DNA of 64,000 nucleotides from Kiloniellaceae bacterium (GTDB lineage: Bacteria > Pseudomonadota > Alphaproteobacteria > Kiloniellales > Kiloniellaceae): the NCBI GenBank assembly GCA_021776195.1, contig JAJFGK010000112.1:62001-126000 (forward strand). Direction: 5' to 3'. The position numbers and the translations under genes are program-made. The notes below the pieces were generated by a model that saw only the letters and a list, made by a program, of their open reading frames with translations, was not told the DNA's origin and did not search any database. Positions 37,808 to 48,264 of this stretch are shown here, in pieces (the first letter of the stretch is position 1; each line of letters starts with the position of its first letter).

Positions 37808-39028
37808 ATGCGCCGTGTCGTCGTCACCGGGCTGGGCATCGTCTCTTCCATCGGCAACAACAAGGCCGAGGTGGTCGATTCGCTGCGCGCGGGACGCTCC
37901 GGCATAGAGTTCTGCGAGACCTATGCCGAGATGGGTTTTCGCAGCCACGTCCACGGCTCGATCAACATCGATCTCGAAAGCCACATCGACCGCAAGCTGC
38001 GCCGCTTCATGGGCGATGGCGCGGCCTACAACTATGTCGCCATGAAGCAAGCGATCGACGACGCCGGCCTCGACGAGAGCGACGTCTCGAACGAGATGAC
38101 GGGTATCGTCATGGGCTCGGGCGGCCCCTCCACCTCGAATCAGGTGCTGGCCGCGGATCTCGCCCGCGAAAAAGGCCCCAAACGGGTTGGTCCCTACATG
38201 GTGCCGCGCTGCATGTCTTCGACCAACGCCGCCAATATGGCCACCGCCTTCAAGATCAAGGGGGTTTCCTACTCGATCTCCTCGGCCTGTTCGACCTCGG
38301 CGCACTGTGTCGGCAACGGCGCCGAATTGATCCAGCTCGGCAAGCAGGACATCGTCCTGGCCGGCGGCGGCGAGGAGCTGCACTGGACCTTGACCGTGCT
38401 GTTCGACGCCATGGGCGCGCTGTCCAGCAAGTACAACGACAGCCCGGCCCGCGCGTCGCGGCCCTACGATGTCGACCGCGACGGCTTCGTCATCGCCGGC
38501 GGCGGCGGCGTGGTGGTGCTGGAGGAGCTGGAGCACGCCAAGGCACGCGGCGCCAAGATCTACGGCGAGTTGGTCGGCTACGGCGCGACCTCCGACGGCC
38601 TCGACATGGTGGCCCCGTCCGGCGAAGGCGCGGTGCGCTGCATGCGCCTGGCAATGCGCGGCCTCGGCAACACGCCGATCGATTACGTCAACACCCATGG
38701 CACCTCGACACCGGTGGGCGATATCGTCGAGCTCGATGCCATGCGCGAGGTCTTCGGCGCCGACCTGCCTTTGATCGCCTCGACCAAATCCTTGACCGGT
38801 CACTCGCAAGGCGCGACGGGTGTCCACGAGGCGATCTTCAGCCTCTTGATGATGGACCAGGGCTTCGTGGCGGCCTCGGCCAATATCGAAAATATCGAAC
38901 CTTCCGCCGAGAGCGTACCGATCGTTCGCGAGGTCATGGATAACAAGGTTCTCAACTGCGTGGCCTCGAACAGCTTCGGATTTGGTGGAACGAACGCCTC
39001 TCTCATCTTCTCCCGTTACGAAGGATAA
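37808..39028 (+). CDS. fabB: 3-oxoacyl-ACP synthase I
   Basis: A 406-residue condensing enzyme that elongates unsaturated acyl chains. The active Cys is in [15 protein letters not shown]. The two catalytic His are in [11 protein letters not shown] and [14 protein letters not shown], and [14 protein letters not shown] closes the fold. A GGAGCC precedes the ATG. Together with FabA it forms the anaerobic unsaturated fatty acid pathway. Confidence 0.97.
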   Translation: MRRVVVTGLGIVSSIGNNKAEVVDSLRAGRSGIEFCETYAEMGFRSHVHGSINIDLESHIDRKLRRFMGDGAAYNYVAMKQAIDDAGLDESDVSNEMTGIVMGSGGPSTSNQVLAADLAREKGPKRVGPYMVPRCMSSTNAANMATAFKIKGVSYSISSACSTSAHCVGNGAELIQLGKQDIVLAGGGEELHWTLTVLFDAMGALSSKYNDSPARASRPYDVDRDGFVIAGGGGVVVLEELEHAKARGAKIYGELVGYGATSDGLDMVAPSGEGAVRCMRLAMRGLGNTPIDYVNTHGTSTPVGDIVELDAMREVFGADLPLIASTKSLTGHSQGATGVHEAIFSLLMMDQGFVAASANIENIEPSAESVPIVREVMDNKVLNCVASNSFGFGGTNASLIFSRYEG

Positions 39029-39057
39029 AAAACAACGTGACCGTTTCGGGGGGACTG

Positions 39058-39846
39058 ATGGCCGGCAAGCGCGGCCTGATCATGGGAGTCGCCAACGATC
39101 ATTCGATCGCCTGGGGCATTGCCCGCGAGCTGCGGGCCCAAGGCGCGGACCTCGCCTTCACTTTTCAGGGCGCCGCCTTCGAAAAGCGGGTCCGGCCCTT
39201 GGCCGAGTCGGTCGACTCGACACTGGTCATGCCCTGCGATGTCGAAGACGAGGTGGCCATCGCCGCGGTTTTCGATGAGTTGAGCGCCACCTGGGGCAAG
39301 CTCGATTTCGTGGTCCACGCCATCGCCTATGCCGACAAGGAAGAGCTCAAGGGCCTCTACCTGAACACCAGCCGCGAGAACTTTCGGCGGACCATGGCGA
39401 TTTCCTGCTACTCCTTTACCGCCATCTGCCGGGCCGCGGCACCGCTGCTCAATGACGATGCCAGCCTTTTGACGCTCAGCTACCTGGGCGCCGAGCGGGT
39501 GACGCCCAACTACAATGTCATGGGAGTCGCCAAGGCGGCGCTGGAGGCCAGCGTGCGTTATCTGGCCGTCGACCTGGGCGACCGGGGGATCCGGGTGAAC
39601 GCCATTTCCGCCGGGCCGCTGCGCACCCTGGCCGGTTCGGCGATCGGCGATGCCCGTTTCGTCTTTGCCTGGAATCGCGATCACGCGCCGCTGGCCCGTA
39701 CCGTCCTGTTGGAGGAGGTCGGGCGCGCCGGGCTCTACTTCCTCTCGGATCTCTCCAGTGGCGTCACCGGGGAAGTCCAGCACGTCGATGCGGGCTACAA
39801 CATCGTCGGCATCCCCTCGCCGGGGCGCATGCCCAAGAACGGTTGA
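39058..39846 (+). CDS. fabI: Enoyl-ACP reductase (NADH), FabI type
   Basis: A 262-residue short-chain dehydrogenase. GKRGLIMGVANDHSIAWGIARELRAQGADLAFTFQG is the nucleotide-binding FabI signature. The catalytic Tyr and Lys are in NYNVMGVAKAALEASVRYLAVDLG, and the C-terminal part has GVTGEVQHVDAGYNIVG. The ATG at 39058 has GGGGGGA just upstream; a GTG at 39037 is in frame. The product completes the elongation cycle and is the last gene of fabA-fabB-fabI. Confidence 0.93.
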   Translation: MAGKRGLIMGVANDHSIAWGIARELRAQGADLAFTFQGAAFEKRVRPLAESVDSTLVMPCDVEDEVAIAAVFDELSATWGKLDFVVHAIAYADKEELKGLYLNTSRENFRRTMAISCYSFTAICRAAAPLLNDDASLLTLSYLGAERVTPNYNVMGVAKAALEASVRYLAVDLGDRGIRVNAISAGPLRTLAGSAIGDARFVFAWNRDHAPLARTVLLEEVGRAGLYFLSDLSSGVTGEVQHVDAGYNIVGIPSPGRMPKNG

Positions 39847-39873
39847 CCCGAGCCGCGCGTTTCAAGAAATACG

Positions 39874-40692
39874 CTATTTGCCCAGTCCGTAGTCGTAGCC
39901 CAGGTCGTGACGCAGGTTTTCCCTGAGCGTCTGCCGAAAGAAGGCAAGGTCCTCCGCGGAGAACCAGGCCAGGGGCTGGCGTTCGTCGAAACGCACGAAG
40001 CGCCGGTCGGTCGCCGACGCACCGGGGTCGATCCGCTTGGCCATGGCCTCCTTCGTGGCGTGGGCCACGGCATGGTCGAGGTCGCTCTCGTCAATATCGA
40101 GGCGGAAGTGACCGGCAAGCCGCGCGAGCTCACGCTTGGTGTCGCGCCTCAGGTCCTCGTAGCGCAGCAACAGGGTCTCCGCCGGGAAACGTTCCAGCAC
40201 CCGGCCCCAGCGGTTGTGGAACCGCAGGCACCACCAGATGTCCGCGCGGTGCCGATTGCCGGTGATATCGCCGCGCAGAAAAGTCGAAAAGCTCTCCGTC
40301 TCCTGAACCCGGAAGCGCTCGTAGTTCGAGACCAGGACGGCGCGGATGTCGCGCACCAAGACGGCGAAGGGCGGAAAGGCGATGCAGCCGCGCAACAGTC
40401 GGCTGTCGAAGAGCCGGTGGGGTATCGAGTGGGTCGAGGCCAGGCGGGGTGCCTGGGGATGGATCCGCGGATGCTTTGGATGTCCGATGAACTCGTTGCT
40501 GGCTTCGTTGTTCACGTAGCGCGGCGGCGGCAGGTCCAACCGGCGCGCAATGGCCAGGCTCAGCATATAGTTGAGCCACTGGGTCCCTGAATTGGCCGAG
40601 GTGACGAGAAACCCCTGATAGTCCCGGTACTTGAGGATCGACGCGTTGGAAACTTCGCGACGCCAGGCATGAAAGGCAAAGCGCGAATTCAA
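39874..40692 (-). CDS. Sulfotransferase-domain protein
   Basis: A 272-residue protein of the PAPS-dependent sulfotransferase superfamily. GFLVTSANSGTQWLNYMLSLA is the 5'-phosphosulfate-binding loop. VLVRDIRAVLVSNYERF is the 3'-phosphate motif, with the Arg and Ser in expected positions. LLLRYEDLRRDTKRELARLAGHF is also typical. The TTG at 40692 follows a strong GGGGAGGGGG; a longer frame to 40830 crosses the pnp terminator and is rejected. The substrate (carbohydrate, lipid or peptide) is unknown. It is an isolated gene between fabI and pnp. Confidence 0.82.
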   Translation of the reverse strand: MNSRFAFHAWRREVSNASILKYRDYQGFLVTSANSGTQWLNYMLSLAIARRLDLPPPRYVNNEASNEFIGHPKHPRIHPQAPRLASTHSIPHRLFDSRLLRGCIAFPPFAVLVRDIRAVLVSNYERFRVQETESFSTFLRGDITGNRHRADIWWCLRFHNRWGRVLERFPAETLLLRYEDLRRDTKRELARLAGHFRLDIDESDLDHAVAHATKEAMAKRIDPGASATDRRFVRFDERQPLAWFSAEDLAFFRQTLRENLRHDLGYDYGLGK

Positions 40693-40712
40693 CAGCCCCC
40701 TCCCCGGCGGCG

Positions 40713-40745
40713 AAAAGAAAAGCGGCGACCCCTTGGGGCCGCCGC
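40713..40745 (-). terminator. Rho-independent terminator of pnp
   Basis: On the minus strand a stem of about ten pairs (GCGGCGGCCCC facing GGGGTCGCCGC, two-base loop) is followed by TTTTCTTTT. It lies 30 bp past the pnp stop and 20 bp before the sulfotransferase start. Confidence 0.9.
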
Positions 40746-40774
40746 TCGCAGAACATCGTTCGTCGGCAAAGGGA

Positions 40775-42892
40775 TCAGTCCGCCGGCACGGGCTCGGCCT
40801 CCAGATCCGCCCCGGTGGCCTGGTCGACACGCTTCATCGACAGCTTCACCTTGCCGCGGTCCATGCCGATGCACTTGACCTTCACGCTGTCGCCTTCCTT
40901 GACGACGTCGGTCACCTGCTCGACGCGGCGCTTCTCCAACTCGGAGATATGCACCAGGCCATCGCGCGCGCCCATGAAGTTCACGAAGGCACCGAAGTCC
41001 ACGACCTTGACGACCTTGCCGTCGTAGACCTCGCCGATCTCGGGCTCCGCCGTGATCGACTTGATCCAATCGATCGCGGCCTTGGACTGGCTGTCGTCGA
41101 CAGCGGCGACCTTCACCGTGCCGTCGTCCTCGATGTCGATCTTGGCGCCGGTGACCTCGGTGATCTCGCGGATCACCTTGCCGCCGGTTCCGATCACTTC
41201 ACGAATCTTGTCCTTGGGGATCTCGATCACGGTGATGCGCGGGGCGTTGGCGCTGACGGACTGCCTGGATTCGGTCAGGGCCTTGGCCATCTCCGCCAAG
41301 ATGTGCAGGCGACCGTCCTTGGCCTGGTTCAGGGCGATGCCCATGATCTCCTTGGTGATCGAGGTAATCTTGATGTCCATCTGCAATGAGGTGATGCCCT
41401 CGCTGCTGCCGGCGACCTTGAAATCCATATCGCCCAGATGGTCTTCGTCGCCCAGAATGTCGGACAGGACGGCGAAGTCGTCACCCTCCTTGATCAGACC
41501 CATGGCGATACCGGCAATCGGCCGTTCCAGAGGAACGCCGGCATCCATCAGCGCCAGCGACGAGCCGCAGACCGTGGCCATGGAAGAGGATCCATTGGAC
41601 TCGGTCACCTCGGAGACCACCCGCATGGTGTAGGGGAAGTCCTCCTTGCCGGGCAGGACCGGCCGCACCGCCCGCCAAGCCAGCTTGCCATGGCCGATCT
41701 CGCGCCGGCCCGGTGCCAGGCGAAAGCTCGTCTCGCCGACCGAATAGGGTGGGAAGTTGTAGTGCAGCATGAAGCTTTCCCGGTAGCTGCCATCCAGGGC
41801 GTCGACCAGCTGCTCGTCCTGTCCGGTGCCCAGCGTGGTGGTGACCAGAGCCTGGGTCTCGCCGCGGGTAAAGAGCGCCGAGCCGTGGGTCATGGGGAGG
41901 ATGCCAACCTCGCAATTGATCTGGCGGACATCGCTGCCAGAGCGGCCGTCGATGCGCTTGCCGGTCTTCAGGATCGAGCCGCGAACCACGTCGCTCTCGA
42001 TACCCTTGAACAGACCCTTGGCGATACCGGCCTCTTCTTCGTCGAGACCCTCGACCGCCTGTTCCTTGGCGGCGCCGACCTTGGCCTGGCGTTCTTGCTT
42101 GTCGGGCTCCTGATAGGCCTGCTCGAGGGCACCGGCGATGCCGCCAGCCAGGAGTTTTTCTTTCAACGCCTCGGCGCTGGTGTCGGGCCCGGGCAGATCC
42201 CAGGGTTCCTTGGCGCAGCGCTCGGCCAGATCGATGATCGCGTTGATCACCGGCAGAATCGCCTCATGGCCGAAGTTGACGGCACCCAGCATGATCTCTT
42301 CCGAAAGCTCCTTGGCTTCGGATTCGACCATCAACACGCCATCGCGCGTGCCGGCCATCACCAGATCGAGGTCGGAGTCGGCGACCGTGTCCATCAGCGG
42401 ATTGAGCTGATACTCGCCGTCCTTGTAGCCGACCCGGCAGCCGCCGATCGGCCCCAGGAAGGGCAGGCCCGAGATGGTCAAGGCCGCGGAGGCGCCAACC
42501 AGGGCGACGATATCGGGATCGTTCTCCAGGTCGAAGCTGACCACCGTGCACATCACCTGGGTCTCGTTCTTGAAGCCCTTGGGGAAGAGCGGCCGGATCG
42601 GCCGGTCGATCAGACGCGAGGTCAGGGTTTCCTTTTCCGAGGGACGCCCTTCGCGCTTGAAGAAGCCACCGGGAATCTTGCCCGCGGCGTAGGTCTTCTC
42701 CTGATAGTTGACGGTGAGGGGGAAAAAGTCGAAGCCGGGTCGCGGCTGCTTCTCACCGACCGCGGTGCAGAGAACCGTGGTCTGGCCATAGGTCGCCACC
42801 ACGGCGCCGGTGGCCTGGCGGGCAATCTGGCCCGACTCGAGGGTGAGCGTGCGCCCGCCCCATTCGATTTCTACTTTTGATTTCGTAAACAT
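40775..42892 (-). CDS. pnp: Polyribonucleotide nucleotidyltransferase
   Basis: A 705-residue phosphorolytic 3' exoribonuclease of the RNA degradosome. Two RNase PH cores ([31 protein letters not shown]; and the second with [35 protein letters not shown]) flank an alpha-helical part. KH ([37 protein letters not shown]) and S1 ([33 protein letters not shown]) domains end it. ATG at 42892. It follows rpsO by 257 bp. Confidence 0.98.
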   Translation of the reverse strand: MFTKSKVEIEWGGRTLTLESGQIARQATGAVVATYGQTTVLCTAVGEKQPRPGFDFFPLTVNYQEKTYAAGKIPGGFFKREGRPSEKETLTSRLIDRPIRPLFPKGFKNETQVMCTVVSFDLENDPDIVALVGASAALTISGLPFLGPIGGCRVGYKDGEYQLNPLMDTVADSDLDLVMAGTRDGVLMVESEAKELSEEIMLGAVNFGHEAILPVINAIIDLAERCAKEPWDLPGPDTSAEALKEKLLAGGIAGALEQAYQEPDKQERQAKVGAAKEQAVEGLDEEEAGIAKGLFKGIESDVVRGSILKTGKRIDGRSGSDVRQINCEVGILPMTHGSALFTRGETQALVTTTLGTGQDEQLVDALDGSYRESFMLHYNFPPYSVGETSFRLAPGRREIGHGKLAWRAVRPVLPGKEDFPYTMRVVSEVTESNGSSSMATVCGSSLALMDAGVPLERPIAGIAMGLIKEGDDFAVLSDILGDEDHLGDMDFKVAGSSEGITSLQMDIKITSITKEIMGIALNQAKDGRLHILAEMAKALTESRQSVSANAPRITVIEIPKDKIREVIGTGGKVIREITEVTGAKIDIEDDGTVKVAAVDDSQSKAAIDWIKSITAEPEIGEVYDGKVVKVVDFGAFVNFMGARDGLVHISELEKRRVEQVTDVVKEGDSVKVKCIGMDRGKVKLSMKRVDQATGADLEAEPVPAD

Positions 42893-43149
42893 AGTACATT
42901 CAGTCCTTTATCACATCGCCGGATGATGGGGGCCGGACCGGCGGAAGGAGCGGCCCGTCGCGCCGATACCGGCGGCTGGTCGCTGCTTGCGTAGGCCCGG
43001 CTTCCATGATGGGCATGCCACGCCGGCTCGTGGGCAGGCCCTCTTAACAAGGCGTCGTTTTCAGCGTTCCCGCCGCAAAAGGCGAGCGCCCGCACACCGC
43101 GACGCCAATCGGCAGTGCGAGCCCGTCATGGCGATATTTCGGGATCCGA

Positions 43150-43419
43150 TCAGCGCCTGAGGCCCAACCGTTTGATCAGGGCCTCGTAGCGGGCCTGTTC
43201 CTTGCGCTTGACGTAGTCAAGGAGACGGCGGCGCTGGCCCACCATGATCAGCAACCCACGGCGCGAATGGAAGTCCTTCTTGTGGGTCTTCAAATGGTCG
43301 GTCAGATTGATAATCCGTTCGGTCAAGATCGCGACCTGAACCTCGGGCGACCCGGTGTCGGATTCACCCGTGGCGTAATCCTTGATGATCTCTTGCTTGC
43401 GTTCAGCCGTTACCGACAT
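43150..43419 (-). CDS. rpsO: 30S ribosomal protein S15
   Basis: An 89-residue primary 16S-binding protein. [56 protein letters not shown] is diagnostic. GAGAGGAAACG precedes the ATG. It lies between truB and pnp, the usual order. The 257-bp gap to pnp probably contains the pnp promoter; I see no clear terminator there. Confidence 0.98.
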   Translation of the reverse strand: MSVTAERKQEIIKDYATGESDTGSPEVQVAILTERIINLTDHLKTHKKDFHSRRGLLIMVGQRRRLLDYVKRKEQARYEALIKRLGLRR

Positions 43420-43440
43420 CGTTTCCTCTCCAAATTGTCT

Positions 43441-44367
43441 CTAGAGGTTAAGTACACGAACCGGGCACAGATCGCCGGCTTGATAACGCGCCAGCGCAAC
43501 CGGCTTTCCGCCCGCCGTGGTGAGAACCGTGGCTCCATTTTCGAGCCCCTCCACGCGAAGGCGGTCCATCCGGCTGAGCATCGGTAGCGCTTGCCCGCAT
43601 CGCAGGCGTTGTGCCTCGGTTTCCGATAGAGCCAATGCCGGGATGTCGTCCAGCGCAGACTCCAAGGGGAGCAAAAGCTCCAAAGCGGCGGGACTATGCC
43701 CCAAGCCTTCCAGAGTTTCCAGTGAAATCGCGCCCTCGACGCGAAAAGGGCCGACCCGCAGACGGCGCAGGGCGGTGATGTAGGCACAGGTCCCCAGGGC
43801 CAGGCCGAGATCCCGGGCCAGCGAGCGCATATAGGCACCCTTGCCACAGACCACATCGATGACGGTATGGTCGAGGTCGGGCCGCTCCACCAGGGTCAGT
43901 GATTTGATGGTGATGGTTCGGGGCTGCAGTTCGAAGTCTTCCCGGGCCCGGGCCATGTCGTATGCCCGCCGGCCGGCCACCTTGATCGCGGAAAAGCGTG
44001 GGGGAACCTGGGTAATCTCGCCCTCGAAGGCGGGCAGGCAGGCCTCGATCTCCCGATCGCTGGGCCGCAGGTCCGAACGAGCGACCACCTCGCCCTCGGC
44101 GTCGTCGGTATCGGTGGCCAGGCCCCAGCGCAGCGTAAAGCGATAGGCCTTTTCACCCTCCATCGCATAGGCGACGGTCTTGGTCGCCTCGCCCAGAGCG
44201 ATCGGCAGCACGCCGCTGGCCAGGGGATCCAGGGTGCCGCCATGGCCCACCTTGCGCGCGTCGAAGACCCGCCGGGCGCGCCCGACCACCTGGGTCGAGG
44301 TCATGCCGACCGGTTTGTCGACGACCAGCCAGCCATCGACCTTCTGGCCCTTTGTCCGTCGCGCCAT
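43441..44367 (-). CDS. truB: tRNA pseudouridine-55 synthase
   Basis: A 308-residue enzyme that modifies U55 in the T-arm of tRNA. GWLVVDKPVGMTSTQVVGRARRV and HGGTLDPLASGVLPIALGEATK carry the catalytic Asp. GEITQVPPRFSAIKVAGRRAYDMAR and CGKGAYMRSLARDLGLALG are also typical. It starts 5 bp after rbfA, in the infB operon. Confidence 0.97.
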   Translation of the reverse strand: MARRTKGQKVDGWLVVDKPVGMTSTQVVGRARRVFDARKVGHGGTLDPLASGVLPIALGEATKTVAYAMEGEKAYRFTLRWGLATDTDDAEGEVVARSDLRPSDREIEACLPAFEGEITQVPPRFSAIKVAGRRAYDMARAREDFELQPRTITIKSLTLVERPDLDHTVIDVVCGKGAYMRSLARDLGLALGTCAYITALRRLRVGPFRVEGAISLETLEGLGHSPAALELLLPLESALDDIPALALSETEAQRLRCGQALPMLSRMDRLRVEGLENGATVLTTAGGKPVALARYQAGDLCPVRVLNL

Positions 44368-44372
44368 GGCCC

Positions 44373-44855
44373 TCAGCCTGCTCCCTGCTCGGGATCGGAT
44401 GATGCCTGACTGGAAGCGGCCACGTCCTCTTCGGCGATAGCGTCCTCGCCGGCGGCATCTTCCTCTGCCGGGCGGGCGAGATCGGCGCGCACCTTTTCGC
44501 GGCGAAACAACGCCTCGACCTTGTCGACCTCGTCGAACGAGTGATCGAGGGCAAACTGGAATTGCGGTGTATGGCGCAGCGTCGAGACCCGGCCGACCTG
44601 ACTGCGCAGATAGCCCGCCGCGCGGTTGAGCGCGACCACGACCCGGTCGCTCTCGACGCCGCCAAGCGGCATGATGTAGCCCGTCGCGTTGCGCAGATCG
44701 GGGCTGATACGCACCTCTGTCAGGGTGATCGCCGCGTCCTTCAGGTCTGGATCGCGAAACTCGCTGCGCTGCAGGATGTCGGCGAGCAAATGCCGCAGCG
44801 CCTCGCCGACGCGCAACTGGCGCTGGCTCGCCGTCTTTCCGCTGCGCGCACTCAT
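44373..44855 (-). CDS. rbfA: Ribosome-binding factor A
   Basis: A 160-residue protein that helps mature the 5' end of 16S rRNA. SQRQLRVGEALRHLLADILQRSEFRDPDLKDAAITLTEVRISPDLRNATGYIMPLGG is the KH-like domain; GRVSTLRHTPQFQFALDHSFDEVDKVEALF ends it. An acidic tail of about 35 residues, rich in Glu and Ala, is extra. It sits 58 bp after infB. Confidence 0.95.
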   Translation of the reverse strand: MSARSGKTASQRQLRVGEALRHLLADILQRSEFRDPDLKDAAITLTEVRISPDLRNATGYIMPLGGVESDRVVVALNRAAGYLRSQVGRVSTLRHTPQFQFALDHSFDEVDKVEALFRREKVRADLARPAEEDAAGEDAIAEEDVAASSQASSDPEQGAG

Positions 44856-44913
44856 GATGGCTGGCTTGTCATTGTCATCGTCGGACGCATTTCGAAAAGT
44901 GCGGGCCGGGCCT

Positions 44914-47478
44914 CTAGAGCGACCGCGCGACTTCCTCGACTATGTAGCACTCGATCTGATCGCCGACCTGAATGTCGTGGTAGTTCTCAAAGGCCATGCC
45001 ACATTCGTAGCCCTCCTTGACCTCGCGAACTTCTTCCTTGAAGCGACGCAGGGTCTTCAGCACGCCATCGTGAATGACGACGTTGTCGCGCAGCAGCCGG
45101 ACCTTCGCACCGCGGCGCACCTGCCCCTCGGTGATCATGCAGCCCGCCACCTTGCCGACCTTGGTGATGTTGAAGATCTCGCGGATCTGCGCGTAGCCGA
45201 GGAACTGTTCGCGCTGGGTCGGATCGAGCATGCCGCTGAGCGCCGCCTTAATCTCGTCGACCACGTTGTAAATGATCGAATAGTAGCGGATCTCGACCCC
45301 GTCGCGCCGCGCCATGTCGCGCGCCTGAGGGTTGGCGCGGACATTGAAGGCGATGATCAGCGCGCCGGTGGACCTGGCCAGCGTGATATCCGACTCGTTG
45401 ATCCCGCCGACCCCGCTGTGCAGGATGCTCACCTTCACTTCGTCGTTGCCCAGCTTCTCCAGGCTCTGCGAGATCGCCTCGACCGACCCTTGCACATCGG
45501 ACTTGATGACCAGCGGCAGTTCTTTGGCCTCGCCCTCTCTGATATTGATCAGCATCTGTTCCAGCGAGGTCCGCGCGCCGGCTGCGATTCCGGCATCGCG
45601 CTTGGAGCGTTGCCGGAACTCCGCAACCTCGCGCGCCCGTGCCTCGCTCTCGACGACGACGAACTCGTCGCCCGCCATCGGCGCCCCGTTCAAGCCCAGA
45701 ACCTCGACCGGGCAGGAAGGCCCGGCCTCGGTCACGCTCTCGCCACGGTCGTTCGTCAGGGCGCGGACGCGGCCCGACTCGCTGCCGGCGACGAAGATAT
45801 CTCCGACCTTGAGCGTGCCACGCTGGACCAGGACCGTCGCCACCGAACCGCGACCGCGCTCCAACTTGGCCTCGATGACCACGCCATCGGCCAGGCGGTC
45901 CGGATTGACAGCCAGTTCCAGCAGTTCGGCCTGCAGGAGAATGACTTCCTCGAGCTTGTCCAGGCCGGTCTTTTCCTTGGCCGAGACCTCGACGGTCAGA
46001 ATCTCGCCGCCCATCTCTTCGACAACGAGTTCGTGCTGCAGCAACTCCTGGCGGACCCGGTTCGGGTCGGCATCGGGCCTGTCCATCTTGTTGATGGCGA
46101 CGATGATCGGCACCTCGGCGGCCTTGGCGTGGTTGATGGCCTCGACCGTCTGTTCCATGATTCCGTCGTCGGCAGCCACCACCAGGACGACAATGTCGGT
46201 GACATTGGCGCCACGCGAACGCATCTCGGTGAAGGCGGCATGGCCCGGCGTATCGATAAAGGTGATGCGATCGCCAGAGCCGAGCTGCACCTGATAGGCA
46301 CCGATATGCTGGGTGATGCCGCCAGCCTCGCGGTTCGCGACATCGGCTTCTCGCATCGCGTCGAGCAGCGAGGTCTTGCCGTGGTCGACGTGGCCCATGA
46401 CGGTCACCACCGCCGGGCGGGGAGCCCGCGATTCGGGATCGTCCTCGGGGCCGCGCAGACCGATCTCGACATCGGACTCGCTGACCCGTTTCATCTTGTG
46501 ACCGAACTCCCCGATCAACAACTCGGCTGTATCGGCGTCGATAATTTGATTGGCCGTGGCCATAACTCCCATTTTCATAAGGGCCTTGACGACATCCACC
46601 GTGCGCTCGGCCATTCGATTGGCCAGTTCCTGCACGGCGATCGTCTCTGGCACCGTAACCTCGCGAACAACTTTCTGCGGCAGTTGGTGCGCCTGCGCGT
46701 CACGCTGCGCGCGCAGTTGCTTCTCACGGCGCCGGCGAATTGCGGCCAGCGAGCGTTGCCGGTCTTCACTGCCTTCGAGCGCCTGGGCGATGGTCAGCTT
46801 GCCATGACGACGGCGCTCGTCGCCACGCCGCGCTGTCGTTGGCTTGGGCGCTTCCTTCTTCTTCTTGATGCGCCCGCCGAGGTCGTCCTCCAGATCGACC
46901 GGCTTGCCACGGCTGGGCGGTGGCGGAATTTCCGCTACCGGCGGCTCGGGGACCGGGGCAAGATCCGCCGGCGCCGCGGTTTCCGCGACCGGCTCTTCAT
47001 TGGCCTTGAGGATTGCCTGGGCTTCTGCGTCGTTGGCCCGGCGCTCCGCGTCCTTGGCCGCCTCGGCCTCGCGTCGCTCGCGCTCATCCGCCTCGAGAGC
47101 CTGGCGGATCTCTTCGTCCTTCTGCCGCTGCGCCTCTTCTTCCTTGGAGATCTCCAAGGCACGCATCCGGCTCTCGCGCTCCTTGGCGGAAAGATTGCTC
47201 TTCTTGATGTCCTGTTCCAGCTCGGCGCTGGTCGGGACAGCGGCAGGGGCGGCGGGAACCTCGGGCTCTTCCTGCGCGCGCACCACCTCGGTCATGCGCC
47301 CGGTGGCGCCCGGCTTGAAGGTCTTGCTGCGCTTGACCTCGACCATAACCGCCTTGGTCCGGCCATGGCTAAAGCTCTGGCGGACCTGCCCGGTCTCCAC
47401 TGTCTTCTTGAGCTCAAGTTTGCCTGGACGGCTCAACTTGAGTGGCTTCCTCACCGGGGTTTCGTTGCTCGTTGTCAT
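44914..47478 (-). CDS. infB: Translation initiation factor IF-2
   Basis: An 854-residue GTPase that delivers initiator tRNA. The long N-terminal part is charged and low-complexity, rich in Glu/Ala/Arg. The G domain has [17 protein letters not shown] (G1), GGITQHIG (G2), [15 protein letters not shown] (G3) and [10 protein letters not shown] (G4). Domains II-IV follow, ending [24 protein letters not shown]. The ATG at 47478 ([13 protein letters not shown]) is used; upstream residues are not family-like. It is downstream of the ylxR-type gene. Confidence 0.98.
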   Translation of the reverse strand: MTTSNETPVRKPLKLSRPGKLELKKTVETGQVRQSFSHGRTKAVMVEVKRSKTFKPGATGRMTEVVRAQEEPEVPAAPAAVPTSAELEQDIKKSNLSAKERESRMRALEISKEEEAQRQKDEEIRQALEADERERREAEAAKDAERRANDAEAQAILKANEEPVAETAAPADLAPVPEPPVAEIPPPPSRGKPVDLEDDLGGRIKKKKEAPKPTTARRGDERRRHGKLTIAQALEGSEDRQRSLAAIRRRREKQLRAQRDAQAHQLPQKVVREVTVPETIAVQELANRMAERTVDVVKALMKMGVMATANQIIDADTAELLIGEFGHKMKRVSESDVEIGLRGPEDDPESRAPRPAVVTVMGHVDHGKTSLLDAMREADVANREAGGITQHIGAYQVQLGSGDRITFIDTPGHAAFTEMRSRGANVTDIVVLVVAADDGIMEQTVEAINHAKAAEVPIIVAINKMDRPDADPNRVRQELLQHELVVEEMGGEILTVEVSAKEKTGLDKLEEVILLQAELLELAVNPDRLADGVVIEAKLERGRGSVATVLVQRGTLKVGDIFVAGSESGRVRALTNDRGESVTEAGPSCPVEVLGLNGAPMAGDEFVVVESEARAREVAEFRQRSKRDAGIAAGARTSLEQMLINIREGEAKELPLVIKSDVQGSVEAISQSLEKLGNDEVKVSILHSGVGGINESDITLARSTGALIIAFNVRANPQARDMARRDGVEIRYYSIIYNVVDEIKAALSGMLDPTQREQFLGYAQIREIFNITKVGKVAGCMITEGQVRRGAKVRLLRDNVVIHDGVLKTLRRFKEEVREVKEGYECGMAFENYHDIQVGDQIECYIVEEVARSL

Positions 47479-47497
47479 CGCCGCTCGATGCTTTTCC

Positions 47498-48232
47498 TCA
47501 ATGTGATGGGTCGCCCGAAATACCGTTCTCGTCCACGAGGAGACCGGCAAGACGTCGCCATTCGTCGCGGAACCTATCCGCGAAAGTCTTCGAAGCCAAG
47601 GCCACATGGACGACGGGGTCCCGTCCAAGCGCCTGCCCCAGTTCGGCGGCATCGAATAGACGGCAAACCTGGGGTTCAAGACCGCCGGCCCGAGCCGCCA
47701 CCATCAGCTTTCGCAAGCCATCCGGAGAGCCGTCTTTGGCCTCCAGCAACAAATCGGACTTGCCGGCCCTCAGCTTGGCCTCGACGCCTTCAAAACCAAT
47801 GGCCACCGCCCCCGCCCGTCGGGCCAGACCGAGGCCGTTCAACAAACGCCGCCGCGCCAGCGTTTCAACTCGCTCCAGCAGATCCTCGGAGACAATCAGC
47901 GGCCGCCGCGCTGCCCGTGCGAAGAGCCCCTTCGACAGCGCCCGGGCCACTATATCGCGATCCGGCGTGATCCACAAACCACGGCCTGGCAGCTTGCCCG
48001 CGAAGTCTGGCACCAGTTGACCTTGCGGATCGACCGCGAAGCGCAGCAAGGCCTCTCGCGGGCGCCGTTCGCCGGTTGCGACGCAGCGCCGGGTCGGGTC
48101 GCCCGGGTCCACGGCGGTGTCCGGGTCCACGGCGGTGTCTGGGTCCACGGCGGTGCCATCGAGCGCCGCGTCGACGGCCCCCTGCTCGGCATCCTTCATG
48201 GCATCCTTCACGGCCAACACTGCCTCTTGCAC
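47498..48232 (-). CDS. YlxR-type RNA-binding protein (DUF448 plus L7Ae-like domain)
   Basis: A protein of up to 244 residues with the two parts usual in alphaproteobacteria: a YlxR domain ([41 protein letters not shown]) and an L7Ae-like half ([39 protein letters not shown]). It lies between nusA and infB as expected. The start is uncertain: GTG at 48232 has no site, while ATG at 48199 follows AAGGA. A three-copy 18-bp repeat near the N-terminus encodes DTAVDP repeats. Confidence 0.9.
   Translation of the reverse strand: MQEAVLAVKDAMKDAEQGAVDAALDGTAVDPDTAVDPDTAVDPGDPTRRCVATGERRPREALLRFAVDPQGQLVPDFAGKLPGRGLWITPDRDIVARALSKGLFARAARRPLIVSEDLLERVETLARRRLLNGLGLARRAGAVAIGFEGVEAKLRAGKSDLLLEAKDGSPDGLRKLMVAARAGGLEPQVCRLFDAAELGQALGRDPVVHVALASKTFADRFRDEWRRLAGLLVDENGISGDPSH
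48105..48158. repeat. 18-bp tandem repeat, three copies, in the ylxR-type gene
   Basis: The unit GGGTCCACGGCGGTGTCC is present at 48105-48122, 48123-48140 and 48141-48158 with one or two changes per copy. It keeps the frame and encodes a six-residue repeat (DTAVDP) in the non-conserved N-terminus. Confidence 0.92.
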
Positions 48233-48264
48233 TCCAAACTTTCGCGACGCGACCGGAAGCCGCC

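Noticed and set aside
40693..40830. Sulfotransferase start at 40830
   Set aside because: This reading would overlap the pnp coding end and run through the pnp terminator; the TTG at 40692 has a strong ribosome binding site.
42893..43149. Terminator or small RNA between rpsO and pnp
   Set aside because: Several GC-rich partial inverted repeats exist, but none is followed by a T-run and none is clearly better than chance.
44689..47970. 1093-codon plus-strand open frame
   Set aside because: It is antisense to infB and has the composition of a high-GC shadow frame.
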